Source: an uncultured Chloroflexota bacterium (GTDB taxonomy: Bacteria > Chloroflexota > Limnocylindria > Limnocylindrales > CSP1-4). Taken from it: a stretch of 5,190 nucleotides of DNA. The position numbers and the translations under genes were made by a program. Positions 1 to 5,190 of this stretch are shown here, one piece after another. The notes beneath the pieces were generated by a model. That model was given only the letters and a program-made list of their open reading frames with translations. It had not been told where the DNA came from and ran no database searches. How positions within the stretch are numbered: position 1 is the stretch's first letter; every line of letters begins with the position of its first letter. The DNA lies in NCBI GenBank assembly GCA_903930745.1, contig CAIYZX010000455.1, forward strand, positions 1 to 5,190. Reading direction: 5' to 3'.

Positions 1-1169
1 AGCCGCCAGTAGCGGCCGTCACCCCACGGGTCCAGGTAGTGGTCCAGGGGACCGTTGTCCACGTAGTGCTGGTGCCATCGGGCCAGCGCGTCGCGGTCCA
101 GGGTCACGCCGAGGCCCGGCCCATCGGGCACGCGGACCACGTTGTTGGTCTGGCGGAAGGGGCCGTCCACGATGACGTCCGCCACCTGCCAGCGGAACAG
201 GGACTGTGACGGCTCGCTGATGTGCGGCATCGCCGCGGACATGTGCAGGTACGCCGCGGTGGCGATGCCCGCGTCGCCGCTGTAGCACCAGAAGCCCACG
301 CCCATCGCCTCGCACGCGCCGATGAAGCGCACCGTGCGCGCGATGCCGCCCAGCACGGAGAAGTTCAGGACCAGCGTGTCCGGGGCGCCCAGCGCCACCA
401 CGCGCCGGATGTCAGAGGAGTGCGTGGAGAAGGGGATGGACGTATGCCGGCGGAGCTGCGCCATCTCTTCGAGCGTGCCCACCGGGTCCTCCCAGTTGCG
501 CACGTCGTACGGCTCGATCTCGCGGGCCAGCCGGATGGCCGTGGGCATGGACCACTGCATGTTGGAGTCCAGGCGGATCACGGCCTTGGGACCCAGCGCC
601 TCGCGGAGACGGCGGACGGTCTCGATCGCCACGTCCGGATCCGGGTGGATCAGCTTGCCCTCGAAGATGGTGGAGCCGTGCTCCTCGCGCATCCGCAGGC
701 AGTGGTCCACCACGTAGCCCGGGTCCATCGCGGTGACGCGGTCGTCCTTGGTGGGGCGGAAGGCGAAGTACTCCGCGAAGGCGATCTCGTGGCGGACCGC
801 ACCGCCCAGCAGCTGGTACAGCGGCTGGCCCCACGCCTTGCCGCGGATGTCCCACAGCGCGATCTCCAGCGCGCCGAACGCCCGGACCACCGCGTTGCCG
901 TCCGTGTTCTGGACGATCTGCCACGGCGGGACGCAGCGCGCCTCCAGGTCCGCGATGTCGATGGGGTCGCGCCCGATGATCCGGTCCGCCAGGCCGCGGA
1001 GCGTGGGCAGGAGCTCGTCCGAGGGCGCCTCGCCGAGGCCCGTGATCCCGGCGTCCGTCTCCACCTCGATGATCACCTTGGAGGTGCCCGGGTAGAGGCC
1101 GCCGGTCCAGAGGTAGGGGATCTCCAGCGGGATGTTGACCGGCGTCAGCCGGACGGCGGTGATCTTCAC
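1..1169 (-). CDS. Enolase-superfamily (mandelate racemase/muconate lactonizing, glucarate dehydratase-like) enzyme, 3' end cut by window
   Basis: Translation from the GTG at 1169 gives 389 residues with no stop before the window edge, so only a short C-terminal end is missing. A GAGG sits 7 bases before the start. The N-terminal cap domain covers about residues 1-130, followed by the barrel. Metal ligands of the superfamily are recognisable: D201 in RLDSNMQW, E227 in NWEDPV, and probably H250 in STHSSD as the third. K172 (FEGKL) matches the second Lys of the KxK motif, while the first Lys is replaced by E170. The C-terminal run PHISEPSQSLFRWQ...GPFRQ...VPDGPGLGV is typical of glucarate dehydratase relatives. 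By family it should abstract a proton alpha to a carboxylate on a cytoplasmic sugar acid, probably as a dehydratase. The usual His-Asp dyad is not evident (N269 and Y296 by my alignment), so the substrate is unknown. It is divergent from the IclR regulator, which probably controls it. Confidence 0.9.
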   Translation of the reverse strand, partial: MKITAVRLTPVNIPLEIPYLWTGGLYPGTSKVIIEVETDAGITGLGEAPSDELLPTLRGLADRIIGRDPIDIADLEARCVPPWQIVQNTDGNAVVRAFGALEIALWDIRGKAWGQPLYQLLGGAVRHEIAFAEYFAFRPTKDDRVTAMDPGYVVDHCLRMREEHGSTIFEGKLIHPDPDVAIETVRRLREALGPKAVIRLDSNMQWSMPTAIRLAREIEPYDVRNWEDPVGTLEEMAQLRRHTSIPFSTHSSDIRRVVALGAPDTLVLNFSVLGGIARTVRFIGACEAMGVGFWCYSGDAGIATAAYLHMSAAMPHISEPSQSLFRWQVADVIVDGPFRQTNNVVRVPDGPGLGVTLDRDALARWHQHYVDNGPLDHYLDPWGDGRYWR

Positions 1170-1208
1170 GCTTCGGCCTCGTGGTGCTCGCAGTTACCGG
1201 GTGGTCTC

Positions 1209-1238
1209 TTGACAGAGCATCCCACTGTATGGGACAAC
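1209..1238 (+). promoter_or_regulatory. Candidate promoter of the IclR-family gene
   Basis: A perfect TTGACA lies at 1209-1214. With 18-bp spacing a weak -10 (GACAAC, 1233-1238, three of six matches to TATAAT) follows. A start near 1245 would give a leader of about 40 bases before the ATG at 1287. Both palindromes described nearby overlap this promoter, fitting autorepression. The -35 is clear and the -10 is weak. Confidence 0.5.
1220..1234. promoter_or_regulatory. Palindromic operator 1, candidate IclR-family binding site
   Basis: TCCCACTGTATGGGA is a 15-bp site with perfect 5-bp arms TCCCA/TGGGA around a 5-bp centre. Size and symmetry match known IclR-family operators, which are about 15-bp palindromes. 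It lies between the -35 and -10 of the candidate promoter, where binding would block RNA polymerase. Confidence 0.6.
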
Positions 1239-1239
1239 T

Positions 1240-1256
1240 GTCCCGATGCATGGGAC
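1240..1256. promoter_or_regulatory. Palindromic operator 2, candidate IclR-family binding site
   Basis: The core TCCCGATGCATGGGA (1241-1255) has arms TCCC/GGGA and an outer G:C pair. Its centre is 21 bp, two helical turns, from the centre of operator 1, so two dimers or a tetramer could bind the same face. Between the two sites the facing half-sites form a further palindrome, GGGACA-AC-TGTCCC (1231-1244). Confidence 0.6.
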
Positions 1257-1286
1257 CCAGCCGCAGCGTAGAGGAATGGAGGGGGC

Positions 1287-2048
1287 ATGTCCAGCGTCCG
1301 CCTGATCTCGCGCACGTGCGCCGTGCTGGACGCGCTGGCGGGGCCGCCGGTGGGCGTGACCGCGCTCGCGGCGCGCGTTGGTCTGCCGAAGTCAACGACG
1401 GGACGGCTGCTCCAGGCAATGGCCGAGGAGGGTCTCGTGGAGCAGGTCAGCGGAGGCACGGACTACCGCCTGGGCTCGCGCGTCACCGCGTGGGCCGCCG
1501 CCGTTCGCCCGTCCCGGTCGCTGGTCGCCGTGGCACAGCCCCACCTCCGCGCGCTGGCCGCCGCCACGGGCGAGGCGTCCGGCCTCACCGTCGCCGAAGG
1601 CGCGTTCGTGAACCACCTGCTCCAGGAGGAGGGGAGCCCGCACCCGGTCCTCGTCCGTGACTGGACCGGCACGCGCTCACCCATGCACGCCACGGCGCCC
1701 GGGCTGGTCTTCCTCTCGCGCTTCGACGCTGCCGAGCTGGACGCGTACCTCGCCGCCCCGCTGGAGCGCCTGGCCGGCGGGACGATGACGGACCCCGCCC
1801 AGCTGCGGGCCCGCCTGTCCCGGGTGCGCGCCGCCGGCTACGCGATGACCCGCGACGAGGTGGGCGAGGGGATCTCGTCCATCGCCGCACCCATCGTGGA
1901 CGCCAGCGGCGTGGTGGCCGGCTGCGCGCACGTCCACTGGCCCACGTACCGCTTCCCGGACGCGGACTCACCCGCCGTGGCGGCGATCCGTGACCGCGTC
2001 ATCGCCACCGCTGTGGCGATCTCCGAGGACCTGGCAAGGGGCGCCTGA
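1287..2048 (+). CDS. IclR-family transcriptional regulator
   Basis: This gene encodes 253 residues, the usual length for the family. The start is fixed by a strong ribosome site, GGAGGGGG at 1278-1285, directly before the ATG. Residues about 7-60 form the N-terminal winged helix-turn-helix, with the recognition helix in LPKSTTGRLLQAM and the wing near DYRLGSR. Residues about 76-250 form the ligand-binding IclR domain; MHATAPGLVFLS corresponds to the family's conserved stretch before the central helix, and RDEVGEGISSIAAPIVD is the hallmark E-G-x-x-x-x-A-A-P motif that lines the effector pocket. It is divergently placed from the enolase-superfamily gene and shares the operator region, so it probably senses a substrate or intermediate of that pathway and regulates both promoters. 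Its last 85 codons are duplicated at 4601-4858. The closing codons (GCA AGG) are less GC-biased than the second copy's (TCC CGG). Confidence 0.93.
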   Translation: MSSVRLISRTCAVLDALAGPPVGVTALAARVGLPKSTTGRLLQAMAEEGLVEQVSGGTDYRLGSRVTAWAAAVRPSRSLVAVAQPHLRALAAATGEASGLTVAEGAFVNHLLQEEGSPHPVLVRDWTGTRSPMHATAPGLVFLSRFDAAELDAYLAAPLERLAGGTMTDPAQLRARLSRVRAAGYAMTRDEVGEGISSIAAPIVDASGVVAGCAHVHWPTYRFPDADSPAVAAIRDRVIATAVAISEDLARGA

Positions 2049-2055
2049 GTCCCGC
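1791..2055 (+). repeat. Direct repeat, left copy (3' end of the IclR gene)
   Basis: These 265 bases align without gaps to 4601-4865 with 16 mismatches by hand count, about 94% identity. The match continues 7 bases past the stop codon, and weaker similarity may reach about 2072. The stretch 1854-1969 is identical in both copies. The repeat starts at codon 169 of the regulator. Confidence 0.93.
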
Positions 2056-2101
2056 TGCGAGGCGGCGGCTCGAGCGCCCCACATCCTTGTGAAGTCGTCG
2101 C

Positions 2102-2995
2102 TCAGTAGGGTTTGCGCCGACGAACGACGGCAAGGGTCCCGAACGCCGAAGCAGCTGCAGTCGCGAGCAGGAGGGACGACTCGACAGCGGCCCAAGTCGA
2201 CACCAGCGTTGACGGCACGATCATGAACCAGTCGAAGTCCGTTCCTGCCGGGAGCGCGTCCACGTTCCGCTCCCGCGTGACGCTTCCGTCTGGTAGGACG
2301 GCCACCTGGCCCAGGCTGCGTCCATTGAGGAGTGCCGGGTTCGACACCAGCTCCTCCGCGCGCACGACGGAGGCGGACGAAACCTGGAGTTGGTCGATCG
2401 ACACCATGACGGCGATGTTCGCCATCCCGATAAGCAGGAAGGCTAGAAGGATTGCCGGCAACACCCTGCCCAGCAAGGCACCTGCCAGGCTGCCGATCCC
2501 AATGGCCAGGATTCCCCGTGCGCCAAGAACGAGTCCGCGGATTCCGAGCTCAAAGAAGCCAGGATCCTCGAAACCGACACGCGCGCTGGCGAGCAGCTCT
2601 GACGTCAGTGCAACTGGGACCACGAGTGCCAGGAAGACGAGGAGCAAGGGTGTGGCCGACGAGCGAAGCCAACGGCTGCGTGAACTTGCCAGCGCCCAAC
2701 TGATCAGAGCGGCACCCGTTTCGATTTCCCGCGAAACCAGCGGCGCACCCAGCACGATGCCAGCGACAGCCAGGAACGCGACTCCCGCCCACTGGAGCAG
2801 GCCGGCAAGCTTGTCCCACACGCCACCCGTGGTCACGTACCCGGTGCAGTCTGGATTGACGGCCTGGAGGCTCAGGCAGCCTGGATACTGGCTGTTGATC
2901 TCCGCCAGGCGAACGATGACCAACCCTGAGCCCGCGAGCCAGGCCAGCAGGAGCGTAACGAGGATCACCGATTCGGCACGGGAGGTCCTCAGCAT
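2102..2995 (-). CDS. ABC-2 type transporter permease subunit
   Basis: From the ATG at 2995 the protein has 297 residues. The start is chosen because GGAGG (3006-3002) lies 6 bases before it; a longer in-frame reading would run deep into the upstream ATPase gene. Six hydrophobic segments are visible at about 10-29, 64-84, 115-132, 155-175, 178-199 and 269-291, and the tail RRRKPY is basic. The SREIETGAALISWALASSRSRW stretch after segment 2 (residues 88-109) matches the coupling region of ABC-2 permeases related to actinobacterial forms with RExExGT and AW...R.RW patterns. The loop after segment 1 carries two cysteines (C40, C50), as often seen in that group, which could form an outside disulfide. 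It starts 16 bases after the ATPase stop and should form the membrane channel of the same exporter. The substrate cannot be read from the sequence. Confidence 0.85.
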   Translation of the reverse strand: MLRTSRAESVILVTLLLAWLAGSGLVIVRLAEINSQYPGCLSLQAVNPDCTGYVTTGGVWDKLAGLLQWAGVAFLAVAGIVLGAPLVSREIETGAALISWALASSRSRWLRSSATPLLLVFLALVVPVALTSELLASARVGFEDPGFFELGIRGLVLGARGILAIGIGSLAGALLGRVLPAILLAFLLIGMANIAVMVSIDQLQVSSASVVRAEELVSNPALLNGRSLGQVAVLPDGSVTRERNVDALPAGTDFDWFMIVPSTLVSTWAAVESSLLLATAAASAFGTLAVVRRRKPY

Positions 2996-3000
2996 GATCG

Positions 3001-3006
3001 TCCTCC
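3001..3006 (-). promoter_or_regulatory. Ribosome binding site of the permease gene
   Basis: GGAGGA on the minus strand, within the 16-bp gap after the ATPase stop codon, 5 bases before the ATG at 2995. It decides the start against the longer in-frame reading. Confidence 0.75.
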
Positions 3007-3011
3007 AACCT

Positions 3012-3893
3012 TCATCGGGACGTGCCTGCCAACGGCGACCGAGCGCCATCCAGGTGGGCGAGGACGAGTTCGTCCAGCGACGGTGCCCGTCCGGTTGACC
3101 TCGCGATGCCGGCGTGGCGAATGAGGACCTCCGCTCCCATGGAGTCGCACACACCGATCCGCTCACCTGGGGTCGCGCCCTCATCCTCCAGACGGACCAC
3201 GCTGTGAGCGCTCAACGCCTCTGACATCGCGGCGTCGACAAGGATCCCGCCCTCGTGCAGCAGCACAAGGCGATCACAGATGAGGGAGATGTCCGACAGG
3301 ATGTGCGACGAGAGCAGCACCGTCGTTCCATGTTCGCGGGCGTGGGAGCCCACGAGCTCCAGGAAGTCACGCCGACTCAATGGATCCAGGTGGGCGAGCG
3401 GTTCGTCAAGGAGCAGGACCGGCGCCCGAGTCCCAAAGGCGAGCGAGAGGGCCACCTGCGCTTGTTGCCCACCAGACAGCCTCCCAACTGGACGGCGCAG
3501 GTCAATGCCAGCCAGCTCGAGACTCCTGGCCGCAAGTGCTCCATCAAAGCCCGGGCGCCACTGCCTGGCGACAGTGAAGTACTCGGCAGCGCTAAGTTGC
3601 GGATGGAGGTAGGGACGCTGCGGAACGTAGCCTATGAGGCGCGCACCATGGTGTTGGACCGGGTTTGTGCCGTGAACAGACGCAGTGCCGGATGACGGTC
3701 GCTCGTATCCAACCCACGTCCTGAGCAGCGTGGACTTGCCGGCCCCGTTGGGCCCAACAAGGGCTGCAATGGACCCGCCCGGTATGGCTGTCGAGATGCT
3801 CCGCAATGCCACGTTGGGACTGGACCGAAGTCCGCGCCGATAGGCAACGCTCAACTTCCTGGTTTCCAGCGCGGGTTCTTGAAGCACAGTCAC
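3012..3893 (-). CDS. ABC transporter ATP-binding protein
   Basis: The protein has 293 residues with every element of an active ABC ATPase: Walker A GPNGAGKS (47-54), Q-loop Q92 in GYVPQRP, signature LSGGQ (139-143), Walker B VLLLDE (159-164), D-loop LDP (169-171) and switch His H197 in LLSSH. The roughly 70 residues after residue 220 form the extra C-terminal part common in ATPases of ABC-2 exporters. It would energise export by the permease encoded 16 bases downstream, with which it forms an operon. The start is uncertain: the GTG at 3893 has no clear Shine-Dalgarno sequence, and an in-frame GTG at 3887 would lose only two residues. No GntR-type regulator, often seen beside such exporters, accompanies it here. 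Confidence 0.93.
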   Translation of the reverse strand: MTVLQEPALETRKLSVAYRRGLRSSPNVALRSISTAIPGGSIAALVGPNGAGKSTLLRTWVGYERPSSGTASVHGTNPVQHHGARLIGYVPQRPYLHPQLSAAEYFTVARQWRPGFDGALAARSLELAGIDLRRPVGRLSGGQQAQVALSLAFGTRAPVLLLDEPLAHLDPLSRRDFLELVGSHAREHGTTVLLSSHILSDISLICDRLVLLHEGGILVDAAMSEALSAHSVVRLEDEGATPGERIGVCDSMGAEVLIRHAGIARSTGRAPSLDELVLAHLDGARSPLAGTSR

Positions 3894-3942
3894 GTCACAC
3901 CACAGTCATCTGTCGGCCGATGCCCGGCGTCGCTGGTCCACC

Positions 3943-3981
3943 CCGATTGCTCCGATTGATCGCGGGCCAGCGACCCGATTG
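3943..3981. repeat. Three direct CCGATTG repeats between the secreted-protein and ATPase genes
   Basis: CCGATTG occurs at 3943-3949, 3952-3958 and 3975-3981. The first two are 9 bp apart; the third lies in the loop of the stem-loop at 3962-3998. They sit 50-90 bp upstream of the ATPase start and might be a regulator site, but a 7-mer seen three times could be chance. Confidence 0.3.
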
Positions 3982-3998
3982 CGACCCCGCTGGCCCGC
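3962..3998 (-). terminator. Strong stem-loop after the secreted-protein gene, possible terminator or attenuator
   Basis: GCGGGCCAGCG (3962-3972) and CGCTGGCCCGC (3988-3998) are perfect 11-bp inverted repeats around a 15-base loop. In the leftward transcript the stem begins 12 bases after the TAG of the secreted-protein gene. No run of U follows, so it may be a terminator of the U-poor type found in high-GC bacteria, or an RNA-stabilising or transcript-splitting element before the transporter genes. Confidence 0.55.
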
Positions 3999-4009
3999 CG
4001 CCGCATCAA

Positions 4010-4426
4010 CTAGCAGGTGATCGTCTTCTTCGGGCCTTCGACCCAGCCGGACCAGTTGCCCGCAGAGTCCTTCCCTCTGGCCTTGATGAAGTACTCGTCC
4101 GTGCCTGATCCATTGCACACGTAGGTGACGGTACAGGTGATCTTCCCGGTCGAGTTGGCGCTGAGCTGACATGACGCGCGCGTGAATGCAAGCGGCCCGA
4201 GCGTCTCGACGACTTCACCCTGGATCGTGTCTGTGAAGACGGTCCTGCCGGTGCAATCAATGGCTGCCGTTCCCCAGACGTTGACCCCGTTCGACGAGAC
4301 AGTGCTCGCAGACACAGCGCAGGACGTGCCGGCTACGGCGACAGGGGCTCCGATGCCCCATGAGAAAGCTGCCGTGATGGCGATTGCGGCAACGTGGCGC
4401 ACAAGTCGGCCGAGTGAAGACCGCAT
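4010..4426 (-). CDS. Small secreted six-cysteine protein of unknown function
   Basis: From the ATG at 4426 the product has 138 residues. It begins with a clear Sec signal peptide: basic start (R2, R7, R10), hydrophobic stretch about 12-27, and an AVA site with cleavage predicted after A32. The mature part is about 106 residues, rich in Ser, Thr, Gly and Val, with cysteines at 36, 58, 86, 98, 104 and 138; the last is the final residue. Six cysteines would allow three disulfides. The end, with the pattern KARGKDSAGNWSGW, resembles the last strand of Ig/fibronectin-like beta domains, suggesting a small beta-sandwich. I do not recognise a family. A TTG at 4465 would add 13 residues but gives a poorer signal peptide; neither start has a good ribosome site. 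The gene precedes the ABC exporter in the same direction, but Sec should export it. Confidence 0.75.
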   Translation of the reverse strand: MRSSLGRLVRHVAAIAITAAFSWGIGAPVAVAGTSCAVSASTVSSNGVNVWGTAAIDCTGRTVFTDTIQGEVVETLGPLAFTRASCQLSANSTGKITCTVTYVCNGSGTDEYFIKARGKDSAGNWSGWVEGPKKTITC

Positions 4427-4600
4427 GTGGCGGTCTGAAGTGTTCGTGTGATCTGAAACCCCCAAAGTGCAAACGGGATGCGGCTGTCGTGGAACGCGTT
4501 GCGGCTAATCGACTGGCATCACCCCCCCCGAGAGCACCCATGGACGCACCCGCATCCAGCCACGAGTATGCCACGCCCGATCACCGTGGGAGCCACGACC

Positions 4601-4858
4601 GACCCCGCCCGGCTGCGGGCCCGCCTCGCCCGGGTGCGTGCCGCGGGCTACGCGATGACCCGTGACGAGGTGGGCGAGGGGATCTCGTCCATCGCCGCAC
4701 CCATCGTGGACGCCAGCGGCGTGGTGGCCGGCTGCGCGCACGTCCACTGGCCCACGTACCGCTTCCCGGACGCGGACTCGCCCGCCGTGGCGGCCATCCG
4801 CGACCGCGTCATCGCCACCGCAGCGGCGATCGGCGAGGACCTGTCCCGGGGCGCCTGA
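4601..4858 (+). pseudogene. Truncated IclR-family regulator fragment (C-terminal third only)
   Basis: These 85 codons plus stop match the end of the intact IclR gene: 80 of 85 residues are identical (differences Q/R, S/A, V/A, S/G, A/S). The fragment keeps the RDEVGEGISSIAAPIVD effector-pocket motif but lacks the DNA-binding domain and the front half of the ligand domain. The frame stays open upstream to an ATG at 4568 and to one at 4478, whose codons are unrelated to IclR apart from a possible faint match (VGATTDP against GGTMTDP). No ribosome site supports either start. It is most likely a remnant left by the recombination that introduced the adjacent block. It still has the regulator's natural 3' context, stopping 22 bp before the convergent gene's stop. 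Confidence 0.88.
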
Positions 4859-4865
4859 GTCCCGC
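4601..4865 (+). repeat. Direct repeat, right copy
   Basis: Partner of 1791-2055, same orientation, offset 2810 bp. Mismatches cluster at the two ends: 6 in the first 63 bases, none in the next 116, and 10 in the last 86 (all within the 71 bases corresponding to 1970-2040). Confidence 0.93.
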
Positions 4866-4880
4866 GCGGGGGCGGTGCCG

Positions 4881-5190
4881 CTATCGGCCCTTGCCGGCCA
4901 GCACCGCCGGCGTGATGGACGCGGTCACGGCTTCCACCAGCGACGAGTGCGCGGACAGATCCAGCTCCACCTCGGCGGCCCCACGCGAGATGGATGCCCG
5001 GAGGCCTGTGGCCGTCGCCGCGAGGTCCCGGATGCACGCCGTGGGCATCGTCACGAGATCCACGCCGTAGCCGCCAACGCCCGGCGTGTCCGGCTCGGTG
5101 GCCACAATGACCTCACGCGCCGACGCGACGGCGACCCCGGTCCGGGCAGCGGGCCTCGCGGACGTCAACAGCCCCGCGGCGGTGATCCTG
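4881..5190 (-). CDS. C-terminal part of an unrecognised protein, 5' end outside the window
   Basis: An open frame enters from the right edge and ends at a TAG (4883-4881), giving 102 residues with strongly GC-rich third positions, as expected for a real gene of this flank. The product has a VIVATEPDTPGVGGYGVDLVTMP stretch (Gly-rich, possibly a turn beside a binding site), an Ala-rich helix, and ends VLAGKGR. No membrane segment or known motif is evident and I do not recognise the family. It converges on the IclR remnant with 22 bp between the stops, so it was probably the original neighbour of the intact IclR gene and may belong to the same catabolic cluster. Confidence 0.7.
   Translation of the reverse strand, partial: RITAAGLLTSARPAARTGVAVASAREVIVATEPDTPGVGGYGVDLVTMPTACIRDLAATATGLRASISRGAAEVELDLSAHSSLVEAVTASITPAVLAGKGR

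Larger units (their letters stand above)
2056..4600. other. Lower-GC accessory block between direct repeats, probable insertion
   Basis: The block lies exactly between the two copies of the IclR 3' end. It holds three leftward genes (secreted six-cysteine protein, ABC ATPase, ABC-2 permease) and little else. Sampled lines inside it count about 55-67% G+C, against about 70-73% in the IclR and enolase genes. I see no transposase, integrase, terminal inverted repeats or tRNA at the edges, so the mechanism is not a standard insertion sequence. Bases 2049-2101 and 4427-4600 at its ends hold no gene that I can support. An 8-base run of C is at 4522-4529. Confidence 0.7.

Noticed and set aside
222..1271. 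Long open frame on the plus strand across the enolase-superfamily gene, and a second at 322-717
   Set aside because: Composition is Arg/His/Ala-rich with no recognisable motifs. Both lie antisense to a gene with clear superfamily residues; they are GC-rich shadow frames.
412..1419. Long minus-strand open frame crossing the enolase-superfamily gene and the divergent promoter
   Set aside because: It is in another frame of the same DNA, is Pro/Arg-rich, and runs across the operator region into the antisense of the regulator gene. It is not a plausible protein.
2049..2101. Hairpin around GCTCGAGC after the IclR stop as a terminator
   Set aside because: The symmetric core leaves no loop, the extended stem needs a bulge, and no run of T follows.
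2112..3098. Plus-strand open frame opposite the permease
   Set aside because: Ser/Arg-rich antisense shadow of a gene with six membrane segments; no motif or ribosome site.
2996..3184. N-terminal extension of the permease (start at 3184)
   Set aside because: It would overlap the 3' end of the ATPase gene by over 170 bases. The ATG at 2995 has a good ribosome site and begins directly before the first membrane segment.
3895..3909. Four-codon leader peptide (ATG ACT GTG GTG TGA) one base before the ATPase start
   Set aside because: No ribosome site precedes it, and the similar TGACTGTG at the ATPase start could be chance. It cannot be supported from sequence alone.
2056..4600. Insertion sequence or integrative element with its own recombinase
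   Set aside because: None of the frames encodes a transposase or integrase, and I found no terminal inverted repeats or tRNA. The long diverged repeats fit homologous recombination better.
4861..4870. CCCGCGCGGG palindrome as a terminator or att core
   Set aside because: A 10-bp GC-only palindrome with no loop or T-run is expected by chance in DNA of this composition, and only half of it lies in the duplicated region.

Overview
The window is high-GC bacterial DNA. Sampled 60-base lines count about 70-73% G+C in the flanks and mostly 63-67% in the middle, with one line near 55%. The codon third positions are GC-rich, IclR and enolase-superfamily genes are present, and the ABC-2 permease is of a kind common in Actinobacteria. 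Together these suggest an actinobacterium or a high-GC Chloroflexi (inference only; no rRNA or tRNA is present to settle it).

Left flank (1-2048): a divergent catabolic pair. An enolase-superfamily enzyme resembling glucarate dehydratase runs leftward off the window from a GTG at 1169. An IclR-family regulator runs rightward from 1287. The 117-bp gap between them holds a TTGACA promoter element and two 15-bp palindromes spaced 21 bp centre to centre. This is the expected layout for a regulator controlling itself and the adjacent sugar-acid type enzyme.

Middle (about 2056-4600): a block of lower GC with three genes, all leftward, in transcription order. They are a Sec-secreted small protein with six cysteines (4426-4010), an ABC transporter ATPase (3893-3012) and an ABC-2 type membrane permease (2995-2102). 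The last two are 16 bp apart and clearly form one exporter. A strong 11-bp stem-loop separates the secreted-protein gene from the transporter genes. No transposase, integrase or tRNA is visible.

Right flank (4601-5190): the block is followed by a second, truncated copy of the 3' third of the IclR gene (4601-4858), including its stop codon and the first bases after it. It is about 94% identical to 1791-2055. A convergent, unrecognised partial gene (4881-5190) follows. The simplest reading is that the exporter block was inserted at the 3' end of the IclR gene by homology-assisted recombination, leaving the block between roughly 265-bp direct repeats. Recombination between these repeats would remove about 2.8 kb and leave one intact IclR gene next to the right-flank gene.
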